From the NCBI GenBank assembly GCA_029718625.1, contig CM056389.1:10171109-10235108 (forward strand): DNA of 64,000 nucleotides, read 5' to 3'. Numbering within the stretch: the first letter of the stretch is position 1; each line of letters starts with the position of its first letter. Positions 59,601 to 64,000 of this stretch are shown here, one piece after another. The position numbers were made by a program, and so were the translations under genes. The notes under the pieces were generated by a model. The model saw only the letters and a program-made list of their open reading frames with translations. It made no database searches and was not told the origin of the DNA. This DNA comes from Synaphobranchus kaupii (Eukaryota; Chordata; Actinopteri; Anguilliformes; Synaphobranchidae).

Positions 59601-61463
59601 CTACATTGCGTTATATACAGCCCTTCATTGCGTTATATACAGCCCTTCATTGCGTTATATACAGCGCTACATTGCGTAATATACAGCCCTTCATTGCGTT
59701 ATATACAGCGCTACATTGCGTTATATACAGCGCTACATTGCGTTATATACAGCCCTTCATTGCGTTATATACAGCGCTACATTGCGTTATATACAGCGCT
59801 ACATTGCGTTATATACAGCGCTACATTGCGTTATATACAGCGCTCCATTGCGTTATATACAGCGCTACATTGCGTTATATACAGCGCTACATTGCGTTAT
59901 ATACAGCGCTACATTGCGTTATATACAGCGCTACATTGCGTTATATACAGCGCTACATTGCGTTATATACAGCGCTACATTGTGTTATATACAGCGCTAC
60001 ATTGTGTTATATACAGCGCTACATTGTGTTATATACAGCGCTACATTGCGTTATATACAGCGCTACATTGCGTTATATACAGCGCTACATTGCGTTATAT
60101 ACTGCCCTTCATTGTGTTATATACAGCGCTGACAGGTGTGTCAGAGCGGTAAATTCTGAATTATTGGCATGTTTTATTTGCGATCCGGCATTGCCTGACA
60201 TCACTCTGTATTAAACTATTATTGACGTCCCTTTCTGGCTGCAGATAATGGAGAGACTTGAGTCCCCTCCAGGACCTAGTGCAGTAATGATTCACTGCTG
60301 TTCTGAGGCTGTCTGTTCTTCATATGCTGGTACATGACGGGCATTTTAATACAGAACTATGCCTTGGACTCTTTTAGACTATTGATCCACCCGCAGTGCC
60401 CCTTCTTGGCTAAGGTTGTGTACCCCTGAAAGCACTCTCTAGAGTGGTGTGCTGTTGTCTAGGTGGTGTGTTACTCTTTACTGAGCCCTGAATTATCCTC
60501 CATTCCCCCCCCAGCGGCAGCCTGGAGGAGCCCAGGGCCCAGGAGGACGACGGGGAGGCGGAGAGAGCAGAGGAGGACCTGGAGGAGGTCAGCAAGTGCT
60601 ACACCAACCCCATCGCCAAGCCCATCCCACACCCCGCTGAGGGCAGACAGAGCCGGCAGAGCCTGGTCCTGCAGGACACCATGACGGAGCTCAACGTGCG
60701 CCCGTCCGCCGCCTCAAACGGCCTGGAGCTCAGCAGCGAGGACGCCTCCCTCGCCGACGACTCCGCCCAGGAAGAGCAGGAGCCTGACGCCCCGCCCCCG
60801 CCTCAGCACCCCGCTGGTGAGCACGCTCCCTGACCCCTGACCCCTCACCCCCTGACCCCTCACCCCCTGACCTTGAAAAACCTTGGAATGTCATGGAATT
60901 TGGTCAGTTATTAAACTTTCCTTAAGTTTTGAGAAAGCGGCTCAAATTTCTAAAACTAAAATGAAAATAAAAAATAAAAATAAAAAAAGCGAAGGAGCTG
61001 CTGGCTCTGTGTTCCAGAGAACTGCGTGGTGCTCAGTCTTAATCATGAGAAATCGACTGGCAAAAACGGCTAGTGATGGAAAGAAAAATCATTTTTAATC
61101 TCCCAATAAAACTAAACTTTGAGATTTATTCGAAGAATAAAAATAAGCATCCCTGTAGCCAATTGCGAGGGCTGCCTCTTTTTAAAAAAATTTATTTATT
61201 CATGATTTAGAGAAAATGCTAGCAGTGTAATTGGTGCAAGCCAGCCGTGGCTAATAATGTGTGAAGCTGACTGTGTGATGCAGTATAACAGATGCTACGT
61301 GATTGTGAGGGCTGTGCGTTTAGCTTAGCCTCTGCTGTGTCCCCTGCAGGAATTGTGCTGTGTAGAGTGGGGTACTATACCATCCCTCCCATGGATGACC
61401 TGGGCAGGATGCTGAATGAGAACGGAGACTGCCTGGTGGAGAACTTCACCGTCGGCAGGAAGG
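40571..61463 (+). CDS. nup98: nuclear pore complex protein Nup98 (N-terminal part, sixteen coding exons, 3' truncated by window)
   Basis: Exons: 40571-40649, 41086-41181, 44730-44912, 45691-45830, 46529-46636, 47057-47240, 49568-49749, 50797-50937, 51434-51566, 54705-54797, 55672-55815, 56304-56434, 56707-56894, 57860-57976, 60515-60816, 61350-61463. Phases agree throughout: 2335 nt, about 778 residues. Nup98 is a mobile FG nucleoporin of the central channel and both pore faces, acting in transport, mRNA export and transcription, and in full length gives Nup98 and Nup96 by autoproteolysis (family knowledge). Visible are the start [24 protein letters not shown] repeats (about 1-160 and 225-495), a GLEBS segment for RAE1 binding (about 166-218, [20 protein letters not shown]), the basic KKSIKKL-type linker region (about 530-620), and the beginning of the autopeptidase domain ([18 protein letters not shown]). 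The cleavage site and Nup96 part lie beyond the window. Confidence 0.96.
41086..41181 (+). CDS. nup98: NUP98 coding exon 2
   Basis: 96 nt: [32 protein letters not shown] (residues 27-58). Acceptor TCTCGCAG, donor CCAG/GTTTGC (weak +4 to +6). A GC-rich minisatellite starts within 10 nt of the donor. Confidence 0.94.
41186..41377. repeat. 31-bp GC-rich minisatellite at a NUP98 donor
   Basis: Six copies of CCTGTGCCGGCGGTCCCGCC, TCTCGCCTCTC (period 31), nearly identical. Arg/Gly-rich or Pro/Ala-rich frames across it are artefacts. Confidence 0.96.
41456..41615. mobile_element. foldback MITE-like element, copy A
   Basis: GGGGCCCGTATCACAAGGC at the left and CCTCCGTGATGCAGGCCCC at the right are inverse, with inner GCTGGATAACTGCAC and GTGCAGTTGTCCAG. 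A related element is at 51124-51266. Confidence 0.65.
41889..42106. mobile_element. piggyBac-like MITE (hairpin)
   Basis: 218 bp flanked by TTAA at both ends (41885-41888 and 42107-42110). Termini are CCCTTTAATGGCCGCTCAAC and its inverse. The arms pair over about 100 bp around a very short loop near 41997. TTAA target sites and CCC ends are typical of piggyBac. A terminal remnant also occurs near 5236. Confidence 0.85.
42111..43270 (+). other. NUP98 intron 2, nothing recognised
   Basis: No exon or element is supported. There is a short G-run at 42805-42813. Confidence 0.4.
43274..43321 (+). other. pseudo-exon-like segment in NUP98 intron 2
   Basis: Acceptor-like CTTTCCTGAAAG and donor-like GAGAGGAG/GTAAGC bound about 48 nt. 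The phase-1 flow from coding exon 2 to coding exon 3 works without it, and it has no FG motif. It is therefore probably not part of the main transcript. Confidence 0.25.
43295..43600. repeat. 74-bp minisatellite in NUP98 intron 2
   Basis: Three to four copies with 74-bp spacing (AGAGGGAGAGGAG at 43365, 43439, 43513). Each contains TGCACAGACTGCCATGCAGA and ATTAATAATGTTATT. The first copy overlaps the donor-like GAGGTAAGCAC. Confidence 0.9.
43601..44372 (+). other. NUP98 intron 2, nothing recognised
   Basis: No supported feature in this part of the intron. Confidence 0.4.
44373..44575. repeat. dispersed repeat, copy B
   Basis: Inverted homologue of 16330-16500: CTCTACCTGATGGTTAATTG, CAGAAGTCCCGCTCACCTGG and CAGACCCAATTAGAGGGGAA are shared in reverse. 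Confidence 0.75.
44730..44912 (+). CDS. nup98: NUP98 coding exon 3
   Basis: 183 nt, residues 59-119: [20 protein letters not shown] through [13 protein letters not shown]. Acceptor CCCCTCCAG, donor GGCA/GTGAGT, phase 1. Confidence 0.95.
44913..45690 (+). other. NUP98 intron 3, inverted repeat adjoining the donor
   Basis: A segment just past the donor (about 44985-45015, CGGTTTTTCTTTCGCCGTGA, CATTTGTGA) recurs inverted at about 45115-45145 (TCACAAATGTCACGCCGAAA), making a stem-loop of roughly 160 nt. No exon lies within. Confidence 0.6.
45691..45830 (+). CDS. nup98: NUP98 coding exon 4
   Basis: 140 nt, residues 120-166: [20 protein letters not shown] through QPGTALKFN. Acceptor TTTTTGCAG, donor AAC/GTGAGT, phase 0. 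Confidence 0.95.
45950..46455 (-). mobile_element. truncated Tc1-like element
   Basis: One end is TA followed by CACTGCCTGGCCAAAAAAAA. The other end is missing. The minus-strand remnant encodes [35 protein letters not shown] and, after a frameshift/stop, [16 protein letters not shown], which are Tc1 transposase core blocks with the second D and the E. The N-terminal half is absent. It belongs to a different family from the 23311 element. Confidence 0.85.
46529..46636 (+). CDS. nup98: NUP98 coding exon 5 (GLEBS core)
   Basis: 108 nt, residues 167-202: [36 protein letters not shown]. This is the conserved RAE1 (Gle2)-binding segment. Acceptor CCCTCACAG, donor GAG/GTTTGT, phase 0. Confidence 0.95.
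47057..47240 (+). CDS. nup98: NUP98 coding exon 6
   Basis: 184 nt, residues 203-263: [14 protein letters not shown] (end of the GLEBS region), then [14 protein letters not shown] and [13 protein letters not shown]. Acceptor TCGGTCCAG, donor CCCA/GTGAGT, phase 1. Confidence 0.95.
47414..47540. mobile_element. fragment of the 39599 foldback family
   Basis: CATACCTGATGCGGTAGC and TTGATAAGGCGGCCAATC correspond to CATACCTGATGCGGTAGTGA-like and TTGATAAGACGGACAATC in 39599-40066. The ends are missing. Confidence 0.55.
47681..48548. mobile_element. TA-flanked foldback Tc1/mariner-like MITE
   Basis: 868 bp with TA on both sides (47679-47680, 48549-48550). Ends CGGTTGCGACCACTATTATT and (inverse) CAGTTGCGGCCACTATTATT. 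The inside is itself a long inverted repeat: 47966-48224 pairs with 48245-48484 (GATCTCTATGGGAATTGGGG and its inverse). It contains no transposase. One arm recurs at 62440-62780. Confidence 0.85.
48549..49567 (+). other. NUP98 intron 6, nothing further recognised
   Basis: No exon is seen between the MITE and coding exon 7. There is a G-run at 49347-49361. Confidence 0.4.
49568..49749 (+). CDS. nup98: NUP98 coding exon 7
   Basis: 182 nt, residues 264-324: [40 protein letters not shown], then [12 protein letters not shown]. The Gln-rich [12 protein letters not shown] run is a local feature. Acceptor CCCTCCAG, donor ATG/GTGAGA, phase 0. Confidence 0.95.
49818..50172. mobile_element. MITE of the GCATGAAATTAAC family split by a second MITE
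   Basis: Left GGAGCATGAAATTAAC and internal CACCTACTGGCCAGAGTGGC match 32417-32618. The right part resumes at TGGTTGGTTACCAGTCAATG. Between them sits the nested element 49930-50106. The outer right end is eroded. Confidence 0.7.
49930..50106. mobile_element. nested foldback MITE
   Basis: GGGCCCCCCGTTTCCCAAAA at the left and TTTTGGGAAACGGGGCCC at the right are inverse complements, enclosing about 130 bp. It interrupts the older MITE 49818-50172, so it is younger. Confidence 0.75.
50190..50290 (-). other. tRNA-like relic
   Basis: On the minus strand CGCCTTTAGTCGACTGGTAA (box A-like) and GGGGTTCAAATCTCACCTTG (box B-like) are spaced as in a tRNA-derived sequence. The middle forms an over-long hairpin instead of a 7-nt anticodon loop, so it is not a functional tRNA as read. 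It is likely a SINE head or tRNA pseudogene. Confidence 0.35.
50530..50790. repeat. imperfect about 36-bp minisatellite before NUP98 coding exon 8
   Basis: Seven or so copies of GGATGTTTGGTAGCTCCTGT, TGAAGGGACTGTG with variants, ending directly at the acceptor. The unit loosely resembles the exon start GTCTGTTTGGGAACACTG. Confidence 0.85.
50797..50937 (+). CDS. nup98: NUP98 coding exon 8
   Basis: 141 nt, residues 325-371: [20 protein letters not shown], then [20 protein letters not shown]. Acceptor TGTGTTGCAG, donor CAG/GTAACC, phase 0. Confidence 0.95.
51124..51266. mobile_element. foldback MITE-like element, copy B
   Basis: Left CAGGGGTGTATTTC and right GAAATACCCCCCTG are inverse. Inner GCTGGATAACTGCACTGAGC and GGTGCAGTTATCCAGC match 41456-41615. 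Confidence 0.7.
51434..51566 (+). CDS. nup98: NUP98 coding exon 9
   Basis: 133 nt, residues 372-415: [40 protein letters not shown]. Acceptor TTCCACAG, donor TTCG/GTGAGT, phase 1. Confidence 0.95.
51877..53300. repeat. tandem duplication with internal minisatellite in NUP98 intron 9
   Basis: Two long units (about 51877-52500 and 52525-53300) share GTTTTAAGTTCTGACTAAGA, GGTTTTTAAAAGATTGTGAC and TGGGTATTGAAATTCCTTTA. Inside each are about 40-bp degenerate repeats of the form TGTTGTGGCTGGTTTTAGCA, GGTTTTGAAAAT. The same monomer reappears at 54485-54704 up to the acceptor of coding exon 10. Confidence 0.85.
53244..54486 (+). mobile_element. hAT-type element remnant
   Basis: The left part CACTATTGGGTATTGAAATT and the right end AATGATACCCAGCCCTA (inverse TAGGGCTGGGTATC) suggest degenerate inverted ends. 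The interior contains a BED zinc-finger frame (53428-53584). The rest of the transposase is not found, and it is likely internally deleted. Confidence 0.5.
53428..53584 (+). pseudogene. BED-type zinc finger fragment of a hAT transposase
   Basis: Starting at [23 protein letters not shown], then [20 protein letters not shown], then HG. The AW..F aromatic start, C-x2-C and H-x3-H pattern is the BED finger that begins hAT transposases. A donor-like CAG/GTAGC follows. No downstream core was recognised. Confidence 0.65.
54485..54704. repeat. acceptor-like degenerate repeat before NUP98 coding exon 10
   Basis: About five to six copies of GTATTGGCTGGTTTTAGTAG, ATTTTGAAAATAT. The final copy becomes the true 3' splice site CTTGTTTTAGCAG/GCTTTGG. 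The unit therefore mimics the acceptor and first exon bases. Confidence 0.85.
54705..54797 (+). CDS. nup98: NUP98 coding exon 10
   Basis: 93 nt, residues 416-446: [31 protein letters not shown]. Donor GCTG/GTACGT, phase 1. The [10 protein letters not shown] run is conserved in vertebrate Nup98. Confidence 0.94.
54907..55545 (+). mobile_element. 37-bp MITE-like family member with array 4
   Basis: An array of about 13 units of 37 bp (54915-55400) is followed by GTGTTTGTGGTTTCTTTTCA and a unique segment to AAAAATCAGCAGGACTGC, similar to the interiors of the 16571 and 1413 copies. The right terminus appears truncated. Confidence 0.75.
55672..55815 (+). CDS. nup98: NUP98 coding exon 11
   Basis: 144 nt, residues 447-494: [20 protein letters not shown], then [24 protein letters not shown]. 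Acceptor TGTTCTGCAG, donor GTCG/GTAAGT, phase 1. Confidence 0.95.
55897..55945. repeat. (CA)n microsatellite
   Basis: Pure CA repeat, about 24 units, about 80 nt past the donor of coding exon 11. Confidence 0.97.
56304..56434 (+). CDS. nup98: NUP98 coding exon 12
   Basis: 131 nt, residues 495-538: [44 protein letters not shown]. Acceptor TTGCTCAG, donor GAG/GTGAGA, phase 0. Confidence 0.96.
56447..56641. repeat. (TG)n/(TGTGTC)n microsatellite at a NUP98 donor
   Basis: About 195 bp of TG with TCTGTG blocks, starting about 12 nt after the donor of coding exon 12. Cys/Val frames are artefacts. Confidence 0.97.
56707..56894 (+). CDS. nup98: NUP98 coding exon 13
   Basis: 188 nt, residues 539-600: [40 protein letters not shown], then [19 protein letters not shown]. 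Acceptor GCCCACAG, donor CCCAG/GTAAGC, phase 2. Confidence 0.96.
56932..57650. repeat. 65-bp minisatellite in NUP98 intron 13
   Basis: Eleven copies, period 65, of CACTCCAGTGGACGTTAAAC, TGAAAGGCAGTGCAGTGGAC, CTGCAGGTTAGCAGTTGGCT. It starts about 40 nt after the donor of coding exon 13. Copies differ by only one or two bases. Confidence 0.97.
57860..57976 (+). CDS. nup98: NUP98 coding exon 14
   Basis: 117 nt, residues 601-639: [39 protein letters not shown]. Acceptor GTCCCCACAG, donor CTGAG/GTGAGA, phase 2. Confidence 0.95.
57990..58342. repeat. 30-bp minisatellite in NUP98 intron 14
   Basis: About 12 copies of CCCGCCCACTATCTATCCAG, CGCACTCTGC with GCACTCAGC variants alternating. It starts about 14 nt after the donor of coding exon 14. 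Confidence 0.96.
58420..58580 (-). mobile_element. tRNA-derived SINE, reverse copy
   Basis: CTTCCTCAAGGGTACAATGG, CACCTGGGATTCAACCCTGC (inverse box B) and AATCGCTGTGCTACACAAGC match the inverse of the 23186 family. Confidence 0.65.
59028..60130. repeat. 22-bp minisatellite in NUP98 intron 14
   Basis: About 50 copies of GCGTTATATACAGCGCTACA, TT with recurrent variants (CAGCCCTTC, CTGCGCTAC, TGTGTTATA). No stop occurs in one strand's frames, giving open frames up to 424 codons that are purely repetitive. Confidence 0.97.
60515..60816 (+). CDS. nup98: NUP98 coding exon 15
   Basis: 302 nt, residues 640-740: [20 protein letters not shown] (acidic), [18 protein letters not shown] (conserved [10 protein letters not shown] block), an acidic [17 protein letters not shown] stretch, then HPA. 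Acceptor CCCCCCCCAG, donor GCTG/GTGAGC, phase 1. Confidence 0.95.
61350..61463 (+). CDS. nup98: NUP98 coding exon 16 (start of autopeptidase domain)
   Basis: 114 nt, residues 741-778: [38 protein letters not shown]. It matches the first strands of the nucleoporin autopeptidase domain. Acceptor CCCCTGCAG, donor AAGG/GTAAGG, phase 1. The remaining exons lie beyond the window. Confidence 0.95.
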
Positions 61464-61552
61464 GTAAGGCCCACGTGTGAAAAGCGCTTTATAAAAGCTC
61501 TTAATCCTTTTCATCCCTTTTCCCCGTTTATGGCAGTCTTTATTTAAGGCAG

Positions 61553-62300
61553 GGCTGTTTACCTCCAGTCCTAGGGGGCCGTAGTGTCTGCAGGTTTAAC
61601 TCCAGTCCTGGGGGGCCGTAGTGTCTGCAGGTTTAACTCCAGTCCTGGAGGGCCACAGTGTCTGCAGGTTTAACTCCAGTCCTGGAGGGGGCGCAGTGTC
61701 TGCAGGTTTAACTCCAATCCTGGAGGGCCACAGTGTCTGCAGGTTTAACTCCAGTCCTGGAGGGGGTGCAGTGTCTGCAGGTTTAACTCCAGTCCTGGAG
61801 GGCCGCAGTGTCTGCAGGTTTAACTCCAGTCCTGGAGGGGGTGCAGTGTCTGCAGGTTTAACTCCAGTCCTGGAGGGGGTGCAGTGTCTGCAGGTTTAAC
61901 TCCAGTCCTGGAGGGGGTGCAGGGTCTGCAGGTTTACCTCCAGTCCTGGAGGGCCACAGTGTCTGCAGGTTTAACTACAGTCCTGGAGGGCCGCAGTGTC
62001 TGCAGGTTTAACTCCAGTCCTGGAGGGCCACAGTGTCTGCAGGTTTAACTCCAGTCCTGGAGGGCCACAGTGTCTGCAGGTTTAACTCCAGTCTTGGAGG
62101 GGCCGCAGTGTCTGCAGGTTTAACTCCAGTCCTGGAGGGCCACAGTGTCTGCAGGTTTAACTCCAGTCCTGGAGGGCCACAGTGTCTGCAGGTTTAACTC
62201 CAGTCCTGGAGGGCCACAGTGTCTGCAGGTTTAACTCCAGTCCTGGAGGGCCACAGTGTCTGCAGGTTTAACTCCAGTCCTGGAGGGCCACAGTGTCTGC
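61553..62300 (+). repeat. 37-bp minisatellite, array 5
   Basis: It starts with the element terminus CAGGGCTGTTTACCTCCAG, then about 20 units of 37 bp with blocks of GGGGGTGCAG variants. It is cut off by a hAT-like end at about 62303. Confidence 0.95.
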
Positions 62301-62302
62301 TA

Positions 62303-62456
62303 GGGTTGTCACGATACCAGAATTTGAAACTTCGATACGATACTAGTATAAAAAAACGACACTCGATACCTCTTCCGATACCACGGCACACAAAAAAAAA
62401 GAAAAGTCCTAAGCACACTAAATAGGATACATGCAAGGGTTATTTCTCCGGACTCA
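62303..62456. mobile_element. hAT-like element end
   Basis: TAGGGTTGTCACGATACCAG, then TTCGATACGATACTAG, is a terminus typical of fish hAT MITEs. The other end was not found, and the sequence passes into the 47681-family arm. Confidence 0.5.
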
Positions 62457-62780
62457 TTTTCCTATAGAACTCTATGGGGAAAAAAGTCAGGAGAAACAAC
62501 CCTTAAAGTGATCCATCCACATCTACTCCATATCTGGCAACAGAGTGATGGTTTGGGGCTCGTTTGATAGCTCAGACCCTTGATAACTTACAGCCATTTA
62601 GCCAGCCATGTGTTCCATACTGTACCAGTGTAATTTACAGCTGAATCTAGTCTCACCCCCCAATTTCCATAGAGATCCATTCAAATGCAGAGAGGTTATA
62701 GTATCACTTGTAACAGTACCGGAAAATAAGATATCAACAGTTTTTTGATGTTGATGGTCACAGACTTCAGGAAGTAACAG
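62457..62780. mobile_element. solo arm of the 47681 foldback family
   Basis: GAACTCTATGGGGAAAAAAG, CATCCACATCTACTCCATAT and CATAGAGATCCATTCAAATG match 48220-48480 in order. Confidence 0.75.
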
Positions 62781-62787
62781 CATGTTA

Positions 62788-63037
62788 ATATGAAATATGA
62801 TACTTTAAAAATACGTTAAAGCAAAGGGTATGAATACTTATGTAAATGAGAAATTTTAGTTTTTTATTTTTAATAAATTTGCAAAAATCTCAAAAAAACT
62901 TTTTTCACATTGTCATTATGGGGTGTTGTGTGTAGAATTTTGAGGGAAAAAATGAATTTAATCAATTTTGGAATAAGGCTGTAACAGAACAAAATGTGGA
63001 AAAAGTGAAGCGCTGTGAATACTTTCCGGATGCACTG
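62788..63037. mobile_element. solo inverted-repeat end of a Tc1-like element
   Basis: TTTTAATAAATTTGCAAAAA, CATTGTCATTATGGGGTGTT and GTGAATACTTTCCGGATGCA, ending CTGTA, are the typical outer end of a fish Tc1-like element. No transposase is attached. Confidence 0.7.
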
Positions 63038-63737
63038 TAGATCTAATTACACGGTTGTGTTGAAGGCTTTGTAGCAAGCTGAAAGCAACACCGGGTCGTG
63101 TTACTTACAAACGACACGCATGGCGTTTTAGTCATCATTGTTCTTAGCGTGCGTGTATTTTTCTGCATGTGCGCCGTGCAGGAATTGCATCTTTATAATG
63201 TGCGTATAAAATATTCACGGGTACAAAGCATACATTCCCTTGAGGCTCGTGTTGTAAATGAGCCATTATGCTTCTCATTATTTCCATGTTCTCTGTGCAG
63301 CATATGTACAAGCGTTTAAACGTGGTGAATAATTAATGCAGCCGCTATGTTGCTCTTATAAATATGTAATGAGCTTTCGGTCTCTTAGCTGTCCCTTCAG
63401 TTTAGGCCGGACTGATCACATGACTTATTGTGTGCGCTTATGGGAGGTCCGTCTCTCCACTCCCCTAAAATTGGTTTAATTTGACATTTGTAATGAGCGC
63501 TTAATTCATTGTGGATTGATGGTGGCGGTGTTTGCATACGTCAGCACGGCATGGGGTATACAGCCTCCCCCTGAACAAGAGTGAAACAAATAAAAGGGAA
63601 AATAAATGAAAGTTTAGTCAGATGTTTAAAAGGCACACAGCGTTTGGATAAATTGTTTTTTGTTTTTGTTTTTTTTGTCTTTATTTTCTTTCTGACTGAA
63701 TGGGTGGAAACAGCCTTAAAACCTGGTGACTGGCAGG
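63038..63737 (+). other. NUP98 intron 16, nothing recognised
   Basis: No exon supported. T-rich near 63655-63690. Confidence 0.4.
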
Positions 63738-63900
63738 ATATGAAATTAACTTTTTCAGCCACTGGCCAGAGTGGCTCGTGGATTCTAAAAATCACCAGCC
63801 ATCTTCAACATTTTACCTTTTACAATATAACACAACCCGGTTACCAGCCAAAGTGGCTGTTAGAGTAGAAAATCTTACCAGCCACAATCAAAGTTTTACT
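63738..63900. mobile_element. MITE of the GAAATTAAC family, partial
   Basis: GGATATGAAATTAACTTTTT, CACTGGCCAGAGTGGCTCGT and CCAGCCAAAGTGGCTGTTAG match 32417-32618. The right terminus is missing. Confidence 0.65.
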
Positions 63901-64000
63901 CGTTTTCACAACCTGGTGACTGGGGTCTTGGACAGTGTTTGGGACATTTCTGCAGCATCTGATAACCATCACAGGAGATGTTTATTTATCTCTCCTGCCC

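Noticed and set aside
58940..60214. 424-codon open frame and overlapping frames
   Set aside because: Pure translation of the 22-bp minisatellite, with no domain or start context. It lies inside a NUP98 intron.

Overview
The window looks like nuclear DNA of a ray-finned fish. It has intron-rich vertebrate genes, dense CA/GT and GA microsatellites, Tc1-like, hAT-like and piggyBac-like elements, and fish-type tRNA-derived SINEs. I cannot name the species from the sequence. Three protein-coding genes are supported by hand-reading exons with consensus splice sites and consistent reading phase: RHOG (+, 6820-7598, two coding exons, 192 codons), PGAP2 (-, 32304 down to 19523, five coding exons, 253 codons) and NUP98 (+, from 40571, sixteen coding exons read to 61463, about 778 codons, running off the right edge). 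From general knowledge, human 11p15.4 has the same trio in the same relative order and orientation.

Layout. 1-6370: a hAT-like MITE, a CA microsatellite, a 37-bp minisatellite inside a dispersed element, an 80-bp minisatellite and unassigned DNA that should hold the RHOG promoter and 5' exon(s). 6378-8073: a 51-bp minisatellite running into the RHOG start codon, RHOG itself, GA-rich 3' UTR and a poly(A) signal. 8074-19522: mostly unassigned DNA with MITEs, a candidate orphan terminal exon on the minus strand, and the PGAP2 3' side. 19523-33630: PGAP2, with introns swollen by minisatellites, an apparently intact Tc1-like transposon and two LINE 3' fragments. 33630-37600: the head-to-head interval between the PGAP2 and NUP98 5' ends, with a recent templated duplication, a 38-nt G run and a foldback Tc1-like element. 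37600-64000: NUP98, with a 24-bp minisatellite in intron 1 and minisatellites in many other introns.

RHOG is a Rac-like GTPase of actin signalling, PGAP2 a Golgi membrane protein of GPI-anchor lipid remodelling, and NUP98 an FG nucleoporin. They share a neighbourhood, not a pathway.

The most notable signal is a recurring link between tandem repeats and splice junctions. At RHOG the repeat unit carries an acceptor-like site plus the start-codon context. At PGAP2 exon 2 the unit carries the end of the exon plus its 5' splice site. At NUP98 coding exon 10 the intronic repeat resembles the real acceptor. Many other introns here carry a minisatellite within tens of bases of a splice site. A second theme is repeated expansion of a 37-bp unit from the end of one MITE-like family at five separate loci. 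All coordinates and homologies were read by eye. Repeat-family names are by motif, not by database search.
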